Below, in pieces: positions 37,684 to 46,365 of a stretch of 64,000 nucleotides of DNA. Within the stretch, counting starts at the first letter, position 1. The number at the start of each line of letters is the position of its first letter. The translations under genes were made by a program, and so were the position numbers. This DNA is from SAR86 cluster bacterium SAR86B (GTDB lineage: Bacteria; Pseudomonadota; Gammaproteobacteria; Magnimaribacterales; D2472), in contig CAJJAC010000001.1 in the NCBI GenBank assembly GCA_905181955.1, positions 124,001 to 188,000 of the forward strand, read 5' to 3'. The notes beneath the pieces are model-generated. The model was not told where the DNA came from and did no database searches. It saw only the letters and a program-made list of their open reading frames with translations.

Positions 37684-38356
37684 CTCTTCTCATAAAACGA
37701 CCATATACAGAAAGTTTAGATACATGAAACTCATTCTTTGTAGCTGAAAATATTTTATCAATACATAACTCATGAAATTCACCAATCTCCCTAAATGAAG
37801 AAAGATATTCAACCATCCACTGAATATTGATCTTTGGTTCTGATGAGATATAGATAACAGCCCAATCAGGTTGATTTGTTACTGGGCATAAAGACCTAAA
37901 AGCATCAAATTTATATAGTGTATTTGATTTAGTAAAAGCTGTTTTAGCATCAATTAATGAATGTGCATTAGGCGCTTCTGAAAACGTCTTTTTAAAATTC
38001 ACTTTGACAGAGGCGCCACATAACTTAGACAAGTCCAATTGGAGTATGTTAAGAATATCTTTCTTGCTAACATAAGATTGGTTATAAAAAGAATTTAAAT
38101 ATAATTTCATTGATTTAGATTCTACAGTTTTAGATGAATTCATTGGAATAACTATTTCAAGAACATTTAGACGAGGCTTAAGATCTATATCAAGATAAGA
38201 GAATTCATATGCATTCCATATATCAATGCCATGCTTAGCTAAGATTAGATTATTATATTTTGAAGTTTCAACACCTCTATCTATTGGGTCTAGAATAGAA
38301 AATTGATCTTTAGATAAAATCTTATTTGATTGTTTTCCTAGATACTTTCTGCTCAC
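37607..38356 (-). CDS. queF: NADPH-dependent 7-cyano-7-deazaguanine reductase
   Basis: CPVTNQPDWAVIYI, EYLSSFREIGEFHELC, RRGGIDINPLRS. Confidence 0.94.
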   Translation of the reverse strand: MSRKYLGKQSNKILSKDQFSILDPIDRGVETSKYNNLILAKHGIDIWNAYEFSYLDIDLKPRLNVLEIVIPMNSSKTVESKSMKLYLNSFYNQSYVSKKDILNILQLDLSKLCGASVKVNFKKTFSEAPNAHSLIDAKTAFTKSNTLYKFDAFRSLCPVTNQPDWAVIYISSEPKINIQWMVEYLSSFREIGEFHELCIDKIFSATKNEFHVSKLSVYGRFMRRGGIDINPLRSSSSSSVFSNHREFGQ

Positions 38357-39135
38357 TGCCTAATACCAATACCTTTATTTAATAGATAGAGACAAAAACC
38401 TGTAAGAAGCCCTATAAATCCAAAAATCATACCAAGTGCAAAAGGAATTGAAACATCACTAATTCCAAGCATTCCTTCTCTAAAAGAGCTCACAACATAA
38501 AGCATTGGATTAACCATAGAGATATTTCTCCACATTTCAGGAAGCATATTGATTGAATAAAATACTCCTCCTAAATATATCAAAGGGGTAAGAATAAAGG
38601 TTGGAACTATTGATATAGCATCAAAACTATCTGCAAAAACTGCATTAACAAAACCCATTAATGAGAAAAGTATAGAAGTTAACACTAGTACAAGTATAGT
38701 TAGAGCTGGATTTGCTACTTCAAATGAAGGGTAAAAAAATAAACTAACACAAAAAACTATAACGCCTATTAGAGTACCACGAGCAACGCCGCCTGAAATA
38801 AATCCTAATAAAATTGCCCAATTAGGCATAGGTGAAACTAGAAGTTCCTCAATTGATCTTTGAAACTTAACGGAGTAAAAAGAAGAAGTTACATTTGAAT
38901 ATGAATTCGTAATAACAGATAGCATGATTAATCCAGGAATCATGAACTGAATATAATCAAACCCATCCATGGTACCTATACGAGGGCCTATTAATGTCCC
39001 AAATATTAAAAAATAAAGTGACATGGTTACAGCTGGAGGCACTAATGTTTGAATCCAAATCCTTAAAAATCTTCTTACCTCTTTTGTAGACAAGGTAATT
39101 AATGAATTTAAAATCTCTCTTCTTCTTGAAATCAT
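38353..39135 (-). CDS. yadH: ABC-2 type transporter permease (YadH-like)
   Basis: 6 TM, PPAVTMSLYFLIFGTLIGPRIG, LIYLGGVFYSINMLP. Confidence 0.88.
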   Translation of the reverse strand: MISRRREILNSLITLSTKEVRRFLRIWIQTLVPPAVTMSLYFLIFGTLIGPRIGTMDGFDYIQFMIPGLIMLSVITNSYSNVTSSFYSVKFQRSIEELLVSPMPNWAILLGFISGGVARGTLIGVIVFCVSLFFYPSFEVANPALTILVLVLTSILFSLMGFVNAVFADSFDAISIVPTFILTPLIYLGGVFYSINMLPEMWRNISMVNPMLYVVSSFREGMLGISDVSIPFALGMIFGFIGLLTGFCLYLLNKGIGIRQ

Positions 39136-40046
39136 TACTTTTTCACCATTTCTATAAAGAGTTCTTCAAGTCTATTTGATTCGTTTCTCATTGAGTTAAC
39201 CTGTATAGAATGATCACTTAATAATTTAAAAAGATTATTAATATTATTATCTTTGGATACAGCAGCAACTAAAGTGGTTGGATCATCTAGCCTCAAAGGA
39301 AAACCTTCGATATGTGGAGCCTCTGTTATTGGTTTATCTAAATCTAAAACGAAACCTTGAACATCTAATCTGCTGAGTAGATCTTTCATACTGGTGTTTT
39401 CTACAATTTCACCATGATCGATGATTGCAATATTTTTACAAAGCTGTTCAGCCTCTTCAAGATAATGTGTTGTTAAAATAATTGTTGTACCTTTAGCATT
39501 AATTTCTTTTAAGAATTCCCACATCTCTCTTCTTAACTCAATATCTACTCCAGCTGTTGGTTCATCTAAAATTAAAAGTTTTGGTTCATGAATAAGAGCC
39601 TTAGCTATCATTAAACGCCTTTTATAACCTCCAGAAAGAGTTCTTGCTTGGTCTTTACGTTTATCCCAAAGACCTAAACGTTTCATAACTGATTCAGCTT
39701 TAACTAGAGCTTCCTTTGCAGGTATTCCATAATAACCAGCTTGGGTAACTACTATATCTAGGACTTTTTCGAAACCACCAAAATTAATCTCTTGAGCAAC
39801 AACGCCCAGCATGCGTTTAGCTTCAGGGAAATCTTGATCAATATCTATATCAAATATTTTAACTGAGCCGGATGTTTTATTTACTAATGATCCAATAATA
39901 CCGATAGTTGAAGATTTTCCAGCTCCATTTGGACCTAGAAGAGCAAAAAAATCTCCTTTAGAAACTTTGAGATCTATACCTTTTAAGGCTATGACATTAT
40001 TACTATAGACTTTTTGTAGATTCGATATTTCTAAGGCGTAACTCAT
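39135..40046 (-). CDS. yadG: ABC transporter ATP-binding protein (YadG-like)
   Basis: GPNGAGKSSTIGIIGSLVNKTSG, LSGGYKRRLMIAKALIHEPKLLILDEPTAGVDIELRREMW. Confidence 0.93.
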   Translation of the reverse strand: MSYALEISNLQKVYSNNVIALKGIDLKVSKGDFFALLGPNGAGKSSTIGIIGSLVNKTSGSVKIFDIDIDQDFPEAKRMLGVVAQEINFGGFEKVLDIVVTQAGYYGIPAKEALVKAESVMKRLGLWDKRKDQARTLSGGYKRRLMIAKALIHEPKLLILDEPTAGVDIELRREMWEFLKEINAKGTTIILTTHYLEEAEQLCKNIAIIDHGEIVENTSMKDLLSRLDVQGFVLDLDKPITEAPHIEGFPLRLDDPTTLVAAVSKDNNINNLFKLLSDHSIQVNSMRNESNRLEELFIEMVKK

Positions 40047-40057
40047 GGTCGACTATT

Positions 40058-41413
40058 TTAAACTTTATCTTCATCAGTTCCAACTACAAATATACTTAAT
40101 AATATCCCCATCAGTAAACCAACCCAGGCACTAAAGAATGTTATGAAAACTGCAATCAACAAAGCAGAGGCCATTTCAGAATTTGTTTTTGGAATAGCCA
40201 TAGCAACATAAGCACAAGCAAAACCAGTCAATATTAGTGTGAGTGTTAATGCCATCTGCATCAATGGTTTCATTAATGTTATAAAAGGTAGGGTTACATA
40301 CAAGAAGGGTATTCCCATTAAATAATAAGAACCTAAGCCATCGAAGATGGAGGGCATTTCTTTAGGACCTTTTTTCCAACGCTCAGCTATAACAACATGC
40401 ACTCCTGTCCATAATGCCCCTTGAGTTGGGAAAAATGGATTTATAAGTAATCCTAAGAAATTTCTTACAGCAATAGATAGATGAGATCTGTCTAAATTGA
40501 CATCTAAAGGCTCATCAGGTCTTTGAGTTTGAGCATCATTTAAAACCTCAGTACCTGTAATTAAATCACCAAATAACAATGTGTAACCTATTATTACTAA
40601 AGGTATTGCTTCTAGATACATATCAATAGATGGAAAGCCTATAGCTAATGGTGAGGTTCTGTTAAAAAGAGAAACAACATCAGGAATTCTAAAACCCCAT
40701 TCAATATTAAAAGTTACTTCATTTAATATAAATGCAACAAATGCTGCTAAAACAAACCCAGGCAAAAGACCCAAGGATCCAACTATTTTAAAAAACTTAT
40801 TATTTGCTGCTAACTTCTTAAAAGGCACTGAGAAAGTGGTGATGACGCATAAAGATATAGCAACAACCATTGATATAGGTTGAATCATAAGCTTATCAAT
40901 ATCTGTAACAAAGACCTGATAAAAAGCTGCTAATGCAGCACCTAAAATAATACCTGCTTTAAGGCCATTGGGTATAATTTCAATAAGCCTTTTACCCCAC
41001 CCTGTAATACCCATGATAAATAAGAGCAAGGTGAATTCAATACACATTGCTGCCATGAATTGGAAAACTTCTGGATTATAAACACCATTAAATTGCCCTT
41101 TTGCTGCAAAGGCAGCTATAACTATAGGCACTGCAGGCGTTACCCACCCTGGAGCCATTGGCTCACCAAAAAATATAGGTCCAGCACCAATTAGAGTTCC
41201 TGCAATAAAACTTAAAGCAACTCCTTCTTCAAATGTAAGGCCAAGACCTATTGCGATAGGAACAGCCGCAAATGCTGTTGCGCCAGAAATAACCATTCCT
41301 TGAAAGAACTCCCCAGCTCTTAATCTAAGATGAATAAACGGAATTCTAAGCGTAAAGGGTCCCCATTTAATGCCTTTACTCGTTGTTGTATTACTTAAAG
41401 TTTCATTGATCAT
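40058..41413 (-). CDS. multi-TM permease (NCS2/SulP-like)
   Basis: 12+ hydrophobic segments, ATAFAAVPIAIGLGLTFEEGVALSFIAG; family assignment tentative. Confidence 0.6.
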   Translation of the reverse strand: MINETLSNTTTSKGIKWGPFTLRIPFIHLRLRAGEFFQGMVISGATAFAAVPIAIGLGLTFEEGVALSFIAGTLIGAGPIFFGEPMAPGWVTPAVPIVIAAFAAKGQFNGVYNPEVFQFMAAMCIEFTLLLFIMGITGWGKRLIEIIPNGLKAGIILGAALAAFYQVFVTDIDKLMIQPISMVVAISLCVITTFSVPFKKLAANNKFFKIVGSLGLLPGFVLAAFVAFILNEVTFNIEWGFRIPDVVSLFNRTSPLAIGFPSIDMYLEAIPLVIIGYTLLFGDLITGTEVLNDAQTQRPDEPLDVNLDRSHLSIAVRNFLGLLINPFFPTQGALWTGVHVVIAERWKKGPKEMPSIFDGLGSYYLMGIPFLYVTLPFITLMKPLMQMALTLTLILTGFACAYVAMAIPKTNSEMASALLIAVFITFFSAWVGLLMGILLSIFVVGTDEDKV

Positions 41414-41456
41414 AGTTTTTCCCTATATATAAAAATGTCTTTAAAAAATTATAACC

Positions 41457-41474
41457 CCTAGAGCAAACTCTAGG
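41457..41474. repeat. perfect inverted repeat CCTAGAG-CAAA-CTCTAGG (possible terminator of the VWA gene, - strand)
   Basis: 7-bp perfect stem, 4-nt loop; - strand continues GGTTATAATTTTTT. Confidence 0.45.
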
Positions 41475-41524
41475 TCAATACTAATTTTTACTAAATCTAT
41501 CTGAAGAAGATATTGTTGTTATAT

Positions 41525-42700
41525 TCATTTTGATAGACTAGACATCCCCTCCTCTAAACCTTTCAATGTTAAGGAATACATTCGATCGTCAAATAGGTCT
41601 TTTAAAATAGTAACTGACGAAGTGTAATCCCAGTGATCTTCAGGCACTGGATTTAACCAGGCCATATTTTCGAAATGTTTTGAAAGTTTTTTAATCCACA
41701 AAGCGCCCGGATCCTCATTCCAATGCTCAATACTTCCACCTGGATTAGTAATCTCATAAGGAGCCATGGTTGCATCACCAACGACTATAACTTTATAGTC
41801 AGATGTATATTTGTTGATAATATCTTGAACCAACATTCTCTCCTGACTTCTTCTTCTATTATCTTTCCAGACTGACTCATATATACAATTATGAAAGTAA
41901 TAATATTCAAGATGCTTAAACTCTGTTTTGATTGCTGAGAAAAGCTCTTCACAAAGCTTAACGTATGGATCCATAGATCCACCCACATCAAATAGAATAA
42001 TAACTTTTACATTATTAGCTCTTTCAGGAATCATATTAATATCTAAAAAACCTGCATTTTTTGCAGTTGCCTTGATAGTTCCATCCATATCAAGCTCTAG
42101 CTCATTACCTTGACGTGCAAATTTTCTTAAACGTCGTAAGGCCATTTTAATATTTCTTGTACCAATAGTAATTGAGTCATCTAGATTGCTGTATTGGCGC
42201 TCTTCCCAGACCTTAACTGCTTTCTTTTGACCACCCGTGCCTCCAACCCTTATACCTTCTGGGTTTTGTCCTCCATGACCAAAAGGTGAAGTACCATTTG
42301 TTCCAACCCATTTCGAACCACCTTCATGTCTTTCTTTTTGCTCTTCTAAACGTTTTTTAAACTCTTCCAATAACTTCTCAAGACCACCTAAGGATTCTAT
42401 TTTTTTTAACTCTTCAGGATCTAGTTCTTTTTCAAAAGCTTTTCTTAACCAATCATCAGGAATAAGTGCTTGGAAGATATCTTCAAGTTTTTCAATTCCT
42501 TTAAAGTAGATATCAAAAGCTTTATCAAATTTATCGTAGTGTTTTTCATCTTTAACTAAGATTGCGCGAGAAAGGTAATAGAAATCATCCAAGTTGGCAT
42601 AAGCAACTCTTTTTTCCAAGGCCCCTAATAAATCCAATAGCTCTCTTAAGGAGCAAGGGACACCGGAGGATTTAACCGTTAGAAAGAGATTAATTAACAT
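41525..42700 (-). CDS. VWA domain protein, CoxE-like
   Basis: VIILFDVGGSMDPY (MIDAS-like DxGxS), YKVIVVGDATM; adjacent to MoxR ATPase. Confidence 0.88.
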   Translation of the reverse strand: MLINLFLTVKSSGVPCSLRELLDLLGALEKRVAYANLDDFYYLSRAILVKDEKHYDKFDKAFDIYFKGIEKLEDIFQALIPDDWLRKAFEKELDPEELKKIESLGGLEKLLEEFKKRLEEQKERHEGGSKWVGTNGTSPFGHGGQNPEGIRVGGTGGQKKAVKVWEERQYSNLDDSITIGTRNIKMALRRLRKFARQGNELELDMDGTIKATAKNAGFLDINMIPERANNVKVIILFDVGGSMDPYVKLCEELFSAIKTEFKHLEYYYFHNCIYESVWKDNRRRSQERMLVQDIINKYTSDYKVIVVGDATMAPYEITNPGGSIEHWNEDPGALWIKKLSKHFENMAWLNPVPEDHWDYTSSVTILKDLFDDRMYSLTLKGLEEGMSSLSK

Positions 42701-42706
42701 AAATTA

Positions 42707-43564
42707 TTATTTATTAGCTGACTCTCTCCTAGACATGAATGCTAATCGCTCTAATAAATGAACATCTTGTTCATTTTTTAATAAGGCTCCATAAAGTGGT
42801 GGTATGGCTTTTGATGAATCTGCATTTTTTAAGATTTCGTCTGGCATGTCATCAGATAATAATAATTTTAACCAATCAATTAATTCAGATGTAGAGGGTT
42901 TCTTTTTTAAACCAGGAATTTTTCTTAAATCAAAGAAAATTTCTAAGGCGTCATTTACTAACTTTTTCTTAATCTTAGGATAATGAACATTAACAATTTT
43001 GTTCATAGTCACTCTGTCTGGAAAACTTATGTAATGAAAAAAGCATCTTCTTAAAAAAGCATCTGGTAATTCTTTTTCATTATTAGAAGTCATAATAATA
43101 ATAGGTCTATGCTTTGCTTTAATGGTTTCTCCTGTTTCGTAGCAAAAGAACTCCATACGATCTATTTCTTGGAGCAAATCATTTGGAAACTCAATATCAG
43201 CTTTATCAATCTCATCAATAAGGAGAACTACCTGCTTATCTGAAGTGAATGCTTCCCATAACTTTCCTTTCCTGATGTAGTTTGCAATATCTTTAACTCT
43301 CTCATCACCTAGTTGTGAATCTCTTAATCTTGTAACTGCATCGTATTCATATAAGCCCTGAGTAGCCTTTGTAGTTGATTTGATATGCCATTCAATTAAC
43401 TCAAGCCCTAGCGCTTCGGCAACCTCTATAGCTAAAAGAGTCTTACCTGTCCCAGGTTCTCCCTTAATTAATAATGGTCTTTCTAGAGCAACAGATGCAT
43501 TTACTGCCATACTTAAGTCGTCTGTAGCTATATAATTTTTAGTTCCTTTAAATTGCATAATCAA
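42707..43564 (-). CDS. MoxR-family AAA+ ATPase
   Basis: LIKGEPGTGKTLLA Walker A, LLIDEIDKAD Walker B. Confidence 0.93.
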   Translation of the reverse strand: MIMQFKGTKNYIATDDLSMAVNASVALERPLLIKGEPGTGKTLLAIEVAEALGLELIEWHIKSTTKATQGLYEYDAVTRLRDSQLGDERVKDIANYIRKGKLWEAFTSDKQVVLLIDEIDKADIEFPNDLLQEIDRMEFFCYETGETIKAKHRPIIIMTSNNEKELPDAFLRRCFFHYISFPDRVTMNKIVNVHYPKIKKKLVNDALEIFFDLRKIPGLKKKPSTSELIDWLKLLLSDDMPDEILKNADSSKAIPPLYGALLKNEQDVHLLERLAFMSRRESANK

Positions 43565-43577
43565 TCCTTTGGTTAAT

Positions 43578-44453
43578 TTATATTGAAATTTTTTCTTCTG
43601 ATTTTAGTATTCTAGTTAGTTGTCTGCTCGAAGCAACTAAATTACCCTCTAGATCCCAAATATTACAATCTTGTTCAAAGTATCCATTATTAATATCTTT
43701 TGCTAAAAAATCTAAAACTAGGACTTCTGTTTTGGGCATCTGTCGAATATGAGTAGTTAAAGTTAAAGTTGGAACCCATCCCAGTGGACCATATTTATTA
43801 CTAACTACAGGAGGAAGAATATCTGAAAAAAAAGAAATTGCGTATTGATCTGGTATTCCGCCAGGAAGAGATATGTATGCTGAGCATCTAGCTTCAGCAT
43901 CTTCATTTGAAATTTCACGATCCCACCAAGCATGATCTGGATGAACAAAACACTCAACCTGTTTAACAAACGCAGGAGTAAACCCAGCTTTAACATTATC
44001 ATAATCAAGATTCTTAAAATCTTTCTTATCAATAGTTTTAAAAATTAGAGGGATTGGTGTGGCTAAACCGTTATAACCTTTCATGTGCTCAAAATCAGAA
44101 CATGTACCTGTATAAATACATTTAACTAAATTATCTTGCATGATAGTAACTCGTCCAGTTGAACTACCTCTACTGACTCTTATTACATCTACATGTATAT
44201 CTATTTCTCTAGGCTCAGTTCTATCAAGATACTGGATAGATGAGCTAATTGCGCATGAGTGAGGTAAAGACGAAATGAGGGCTTTATGCATTATTGCCAT
44301 CAAATAACCACCGTGAGGAGTGTTGCCTACAAAAAATTTCTCACTGGGTATTATTTTGTATAATGAATCTGAAACCTTATTTATCTCAATCGCGTCTTGA
44401 AACTGTTTAAATTTATCCATAATGTTAATTTTTGTTAGATAATTGTAATTCAT
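43578..44453 (-). CDS. acyl-CoA thioesterase-like hotdog protein
   Basis: GNTPHGGYLMAIMHKAL, double-hotdog length; start probably MDKFKQF near 44420. Confidence 0.75.
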   Translation of the reverse strand: MNYNYLTKINIMDKFKQFQDAIEINKVSDSLYKIIPSEKFFVGNTPHGGYLMAIMHKALISSLPHSCAISSSIQYLDRTEPREIDIHVDVIRVSRGSSTGRVTIMQDNLVKCIYTGTCSDFEHMKGYNGLATPIPLIFKTIDKKDFKNLDYDNVKAGFTPAFVKQVECFVHPDHAWWDREISNEDAEARCSAYISLPGGIPDQYAISFFSDILPPVVSNKYGPLGWVPTLTLTTHIRQMPKTEVLVLDFLAKDINNGYFEQDCNIWDLEGNLVASSRQLTRILKSEEKISI

Positions 44454-44476
44454 AAGACAATAAGAATCTTTATATA

Positions 44477-45268
44477 ATGAACCAATTATTTGATATAGCC
44501 TGTAATTTCACTCACGAATCATTTAATGATGATTTAAATAAAGTTATTGATGATGGCTTGGCTAATGGAGTTAATAGGTTTCTGGTTGTTGCAGCTGAAT
44601 TAGATGATGCGGAGAAGATAAATAAATTAATTCTTCAGCATGATGATTTTTTTTGCTTTACCACAGGAGTTCATCCTCATCATGCAAAAAGCTTTAATTC
44701 TGATTCTAGTGACAGAATGAGAGAATTAATTAAAAAGTATTCACCTAATGCACTTGGTGAAATGGGCTTAGATTTTTTTAGAAATCTTTCAAGTCATGAC
44801 GAGCAGGTTTTTGCATTTGCAGAACAAATAAAATTAGCAATAGAATTTAACAAGCCTTTATTTCTTCATCAAAGAGACGCACATGAATCGTTTATTAAAG
44901 TATTAAATACTTATAAGGCTGATATTGATAAAGCTGTAGTTCATTGTTTTACTGGAACTCAATTAGAGCTTGATGACTACATAGAGTGTGATTTTTATAT
45001 TGGATTAACGGGCTGGATATGTGATGAAAGAAGAAATAAAGATCTAAGAGCTTCTATTAAGAATATACCTCTAAATAGACTTATGCTCGAAACAGACTCT
45101 CCATACCTAATTCCTAGAAACTTAAAACCAAAACCGAAGAGTAATAGGAACGAACCTAAAAATCTTATGCATATCGCTAGTGAAATTGCAGGTTTAAGAA
45201 GTGAAAGCATTGAAGAAATTTGCAATGCAACTTATCAAAATAGTTTAGATTTTTTCAACCAAGTTTAG
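44477..45268 (+). CDS. tatD: TatD family metal-dependent hydrolase
   Basis: GVHPHHAK, ALGEMGLDFFRN, PLFLHQRDAHESF, HCFTG, LETDSPYL. Confidence 0.94.
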   Translation: MNQLFDIACNFTHESFNDDLNKVIDDGLANGVNRFLVVAAELDDAEKINKLILQHDDFFCFTTGVHPHHAKSFNSDSSDRMRELIKKYSPNALGEMGLDFFRNLSSHDEQVFAFAEQIKLAIEFNKPLFLHQRDAHESFIKVLNTYKADIDKAVVHCFTGTQLELDDYIECDFYIGLTGWICDERRNKDLRASIKNIPLNRLMLETDSPYLIPRNLKPKPKSNRNEPKNLMHIASEIAGLRSESIEEICNATYQNSLDFFNQV

Positions 45269-46358
45269 ATATATCTAAATCATATAAATTAGATACTTCG
45301 TCATTGCTAGAACCTGATGCGGCAATAATAGATTTATTTTCAACTTTAGAAACTGAAAATCTAGGAGCTGGAGCTGGTTCAGCAAAACCGTTTACATCCA
45401 TAAATGTATTTCTAGATTTGTGATGAGGGTGTAATGGTGTTTCTGTAAGACTTAAAACTGGAGAAACGCATGCTTCTGAAGCATCAAATACTGCAGTCCA
45501 TTCATCTCTAGTTTTTAACTTAATAACTTCACTCATTTTTAATTTTAATTCTGGCCATATAGCTCTATTCATCTGATCAGAAAACTGTTTATCATGAATA
45601 TCTAGTTTTTCTAAGAGTTCTTTATAAAATTGGGGCTCAATTGCCCCTATTGCTATATGCTTCTTGTCACTGCACTCGTATGTATCATAAAAGTGAGCAG
45701 CGCCATCTAAAAGATTTGATTCTTTTCCCTCATTCCAAAATCCCATCTGCTTGAATGAGTAAAACATACTCATAAGCATTGAACTTCCATCAATCATTGC
45801 AGCATCTACAACTTGACCTTCACCAGTTCTTTGAGCATGAAGAAAAGCTGAAAGCATACCAACTGCAAGCAACATACCTCCTCCACCGAAGTCACCTACC
45901 AGATTAAGAGGGGGTTGTGGATTCTCACCCTTTCTACCCATAGAATCTAATACGCCGGAAAGAGCTATATAGTTAATGTCATGTCCAGATTGCAATGACA
46001 TAGGGCCCTCTTGACCCCAGCCAGTCATTCGACCATATACTAATGATTGATTTAAGTCCTTACATACATCAGGACCTAAACCTAAACGCTCCATTACTCC
46101 AGGTCTAAAACCTTCAAAAATACCATCCATTTGTGCTATTAATTTTTTTACTTCTTTAATCGATTCTGGATTTTTTAAATCAACGGTTATAGACTTTTTA
46201 TTTCTATTATGAATGTCTGCCTTGTTGTGGTTTCCGTGAGTTGAAGACTTATCAAGTCTAATAACTTCAGCACCTAAGTCAGCTAATAGCATTCCACAAA
46301 ATGGTCCTGGACCAATTCCAGAAAATTCTAATATTTTCAAACCTTTCAATGGACCCAT
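45255..46358 (-). CDS. CaiB/BaiF CoA-transferase family (alpha-methylacyl-CoA racemase-like)
   Basis: GLKILEFSGIGPGPFCGMLLADLGAEVIRLDK, RNKKSITVDLKNPE. Confidence 0.93.
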   Translation of the reverse strand: MGPLKGLKILEFSGIGPGPFCGMLLADLGAEVIRLDKSSTHGNHNKADIHNRNKKSITVDLKNPESIKEVKKLIAQMDGIFEGFRPGVMERLGLGPDVCKDLNQSLVYGRMTGWGQEGPMSLQSGHDINYIALSGVLDSMGRKGENPQPPLNLVGDFGGGGMLLAVGMLSAFLHAQRTGEGQVVDAAMIDGSSMLMSMFYSFKQMGFWNEGKESNLLDGAAHFYDTYECSDKKHIAIGAIEPQFYKELLEKLDIHDKQFSDQMNRAIWPELKLKMSEVIKLKTRDEWTAVFDASEACVSPVLSLTETPLHPHHKSRNTFMDVNGFAEPAPAPRFSVSKVENKSIIAASGSSNDEVSNLYDLDISKLG

Positions 46359-46365
46359 AAAAAAC

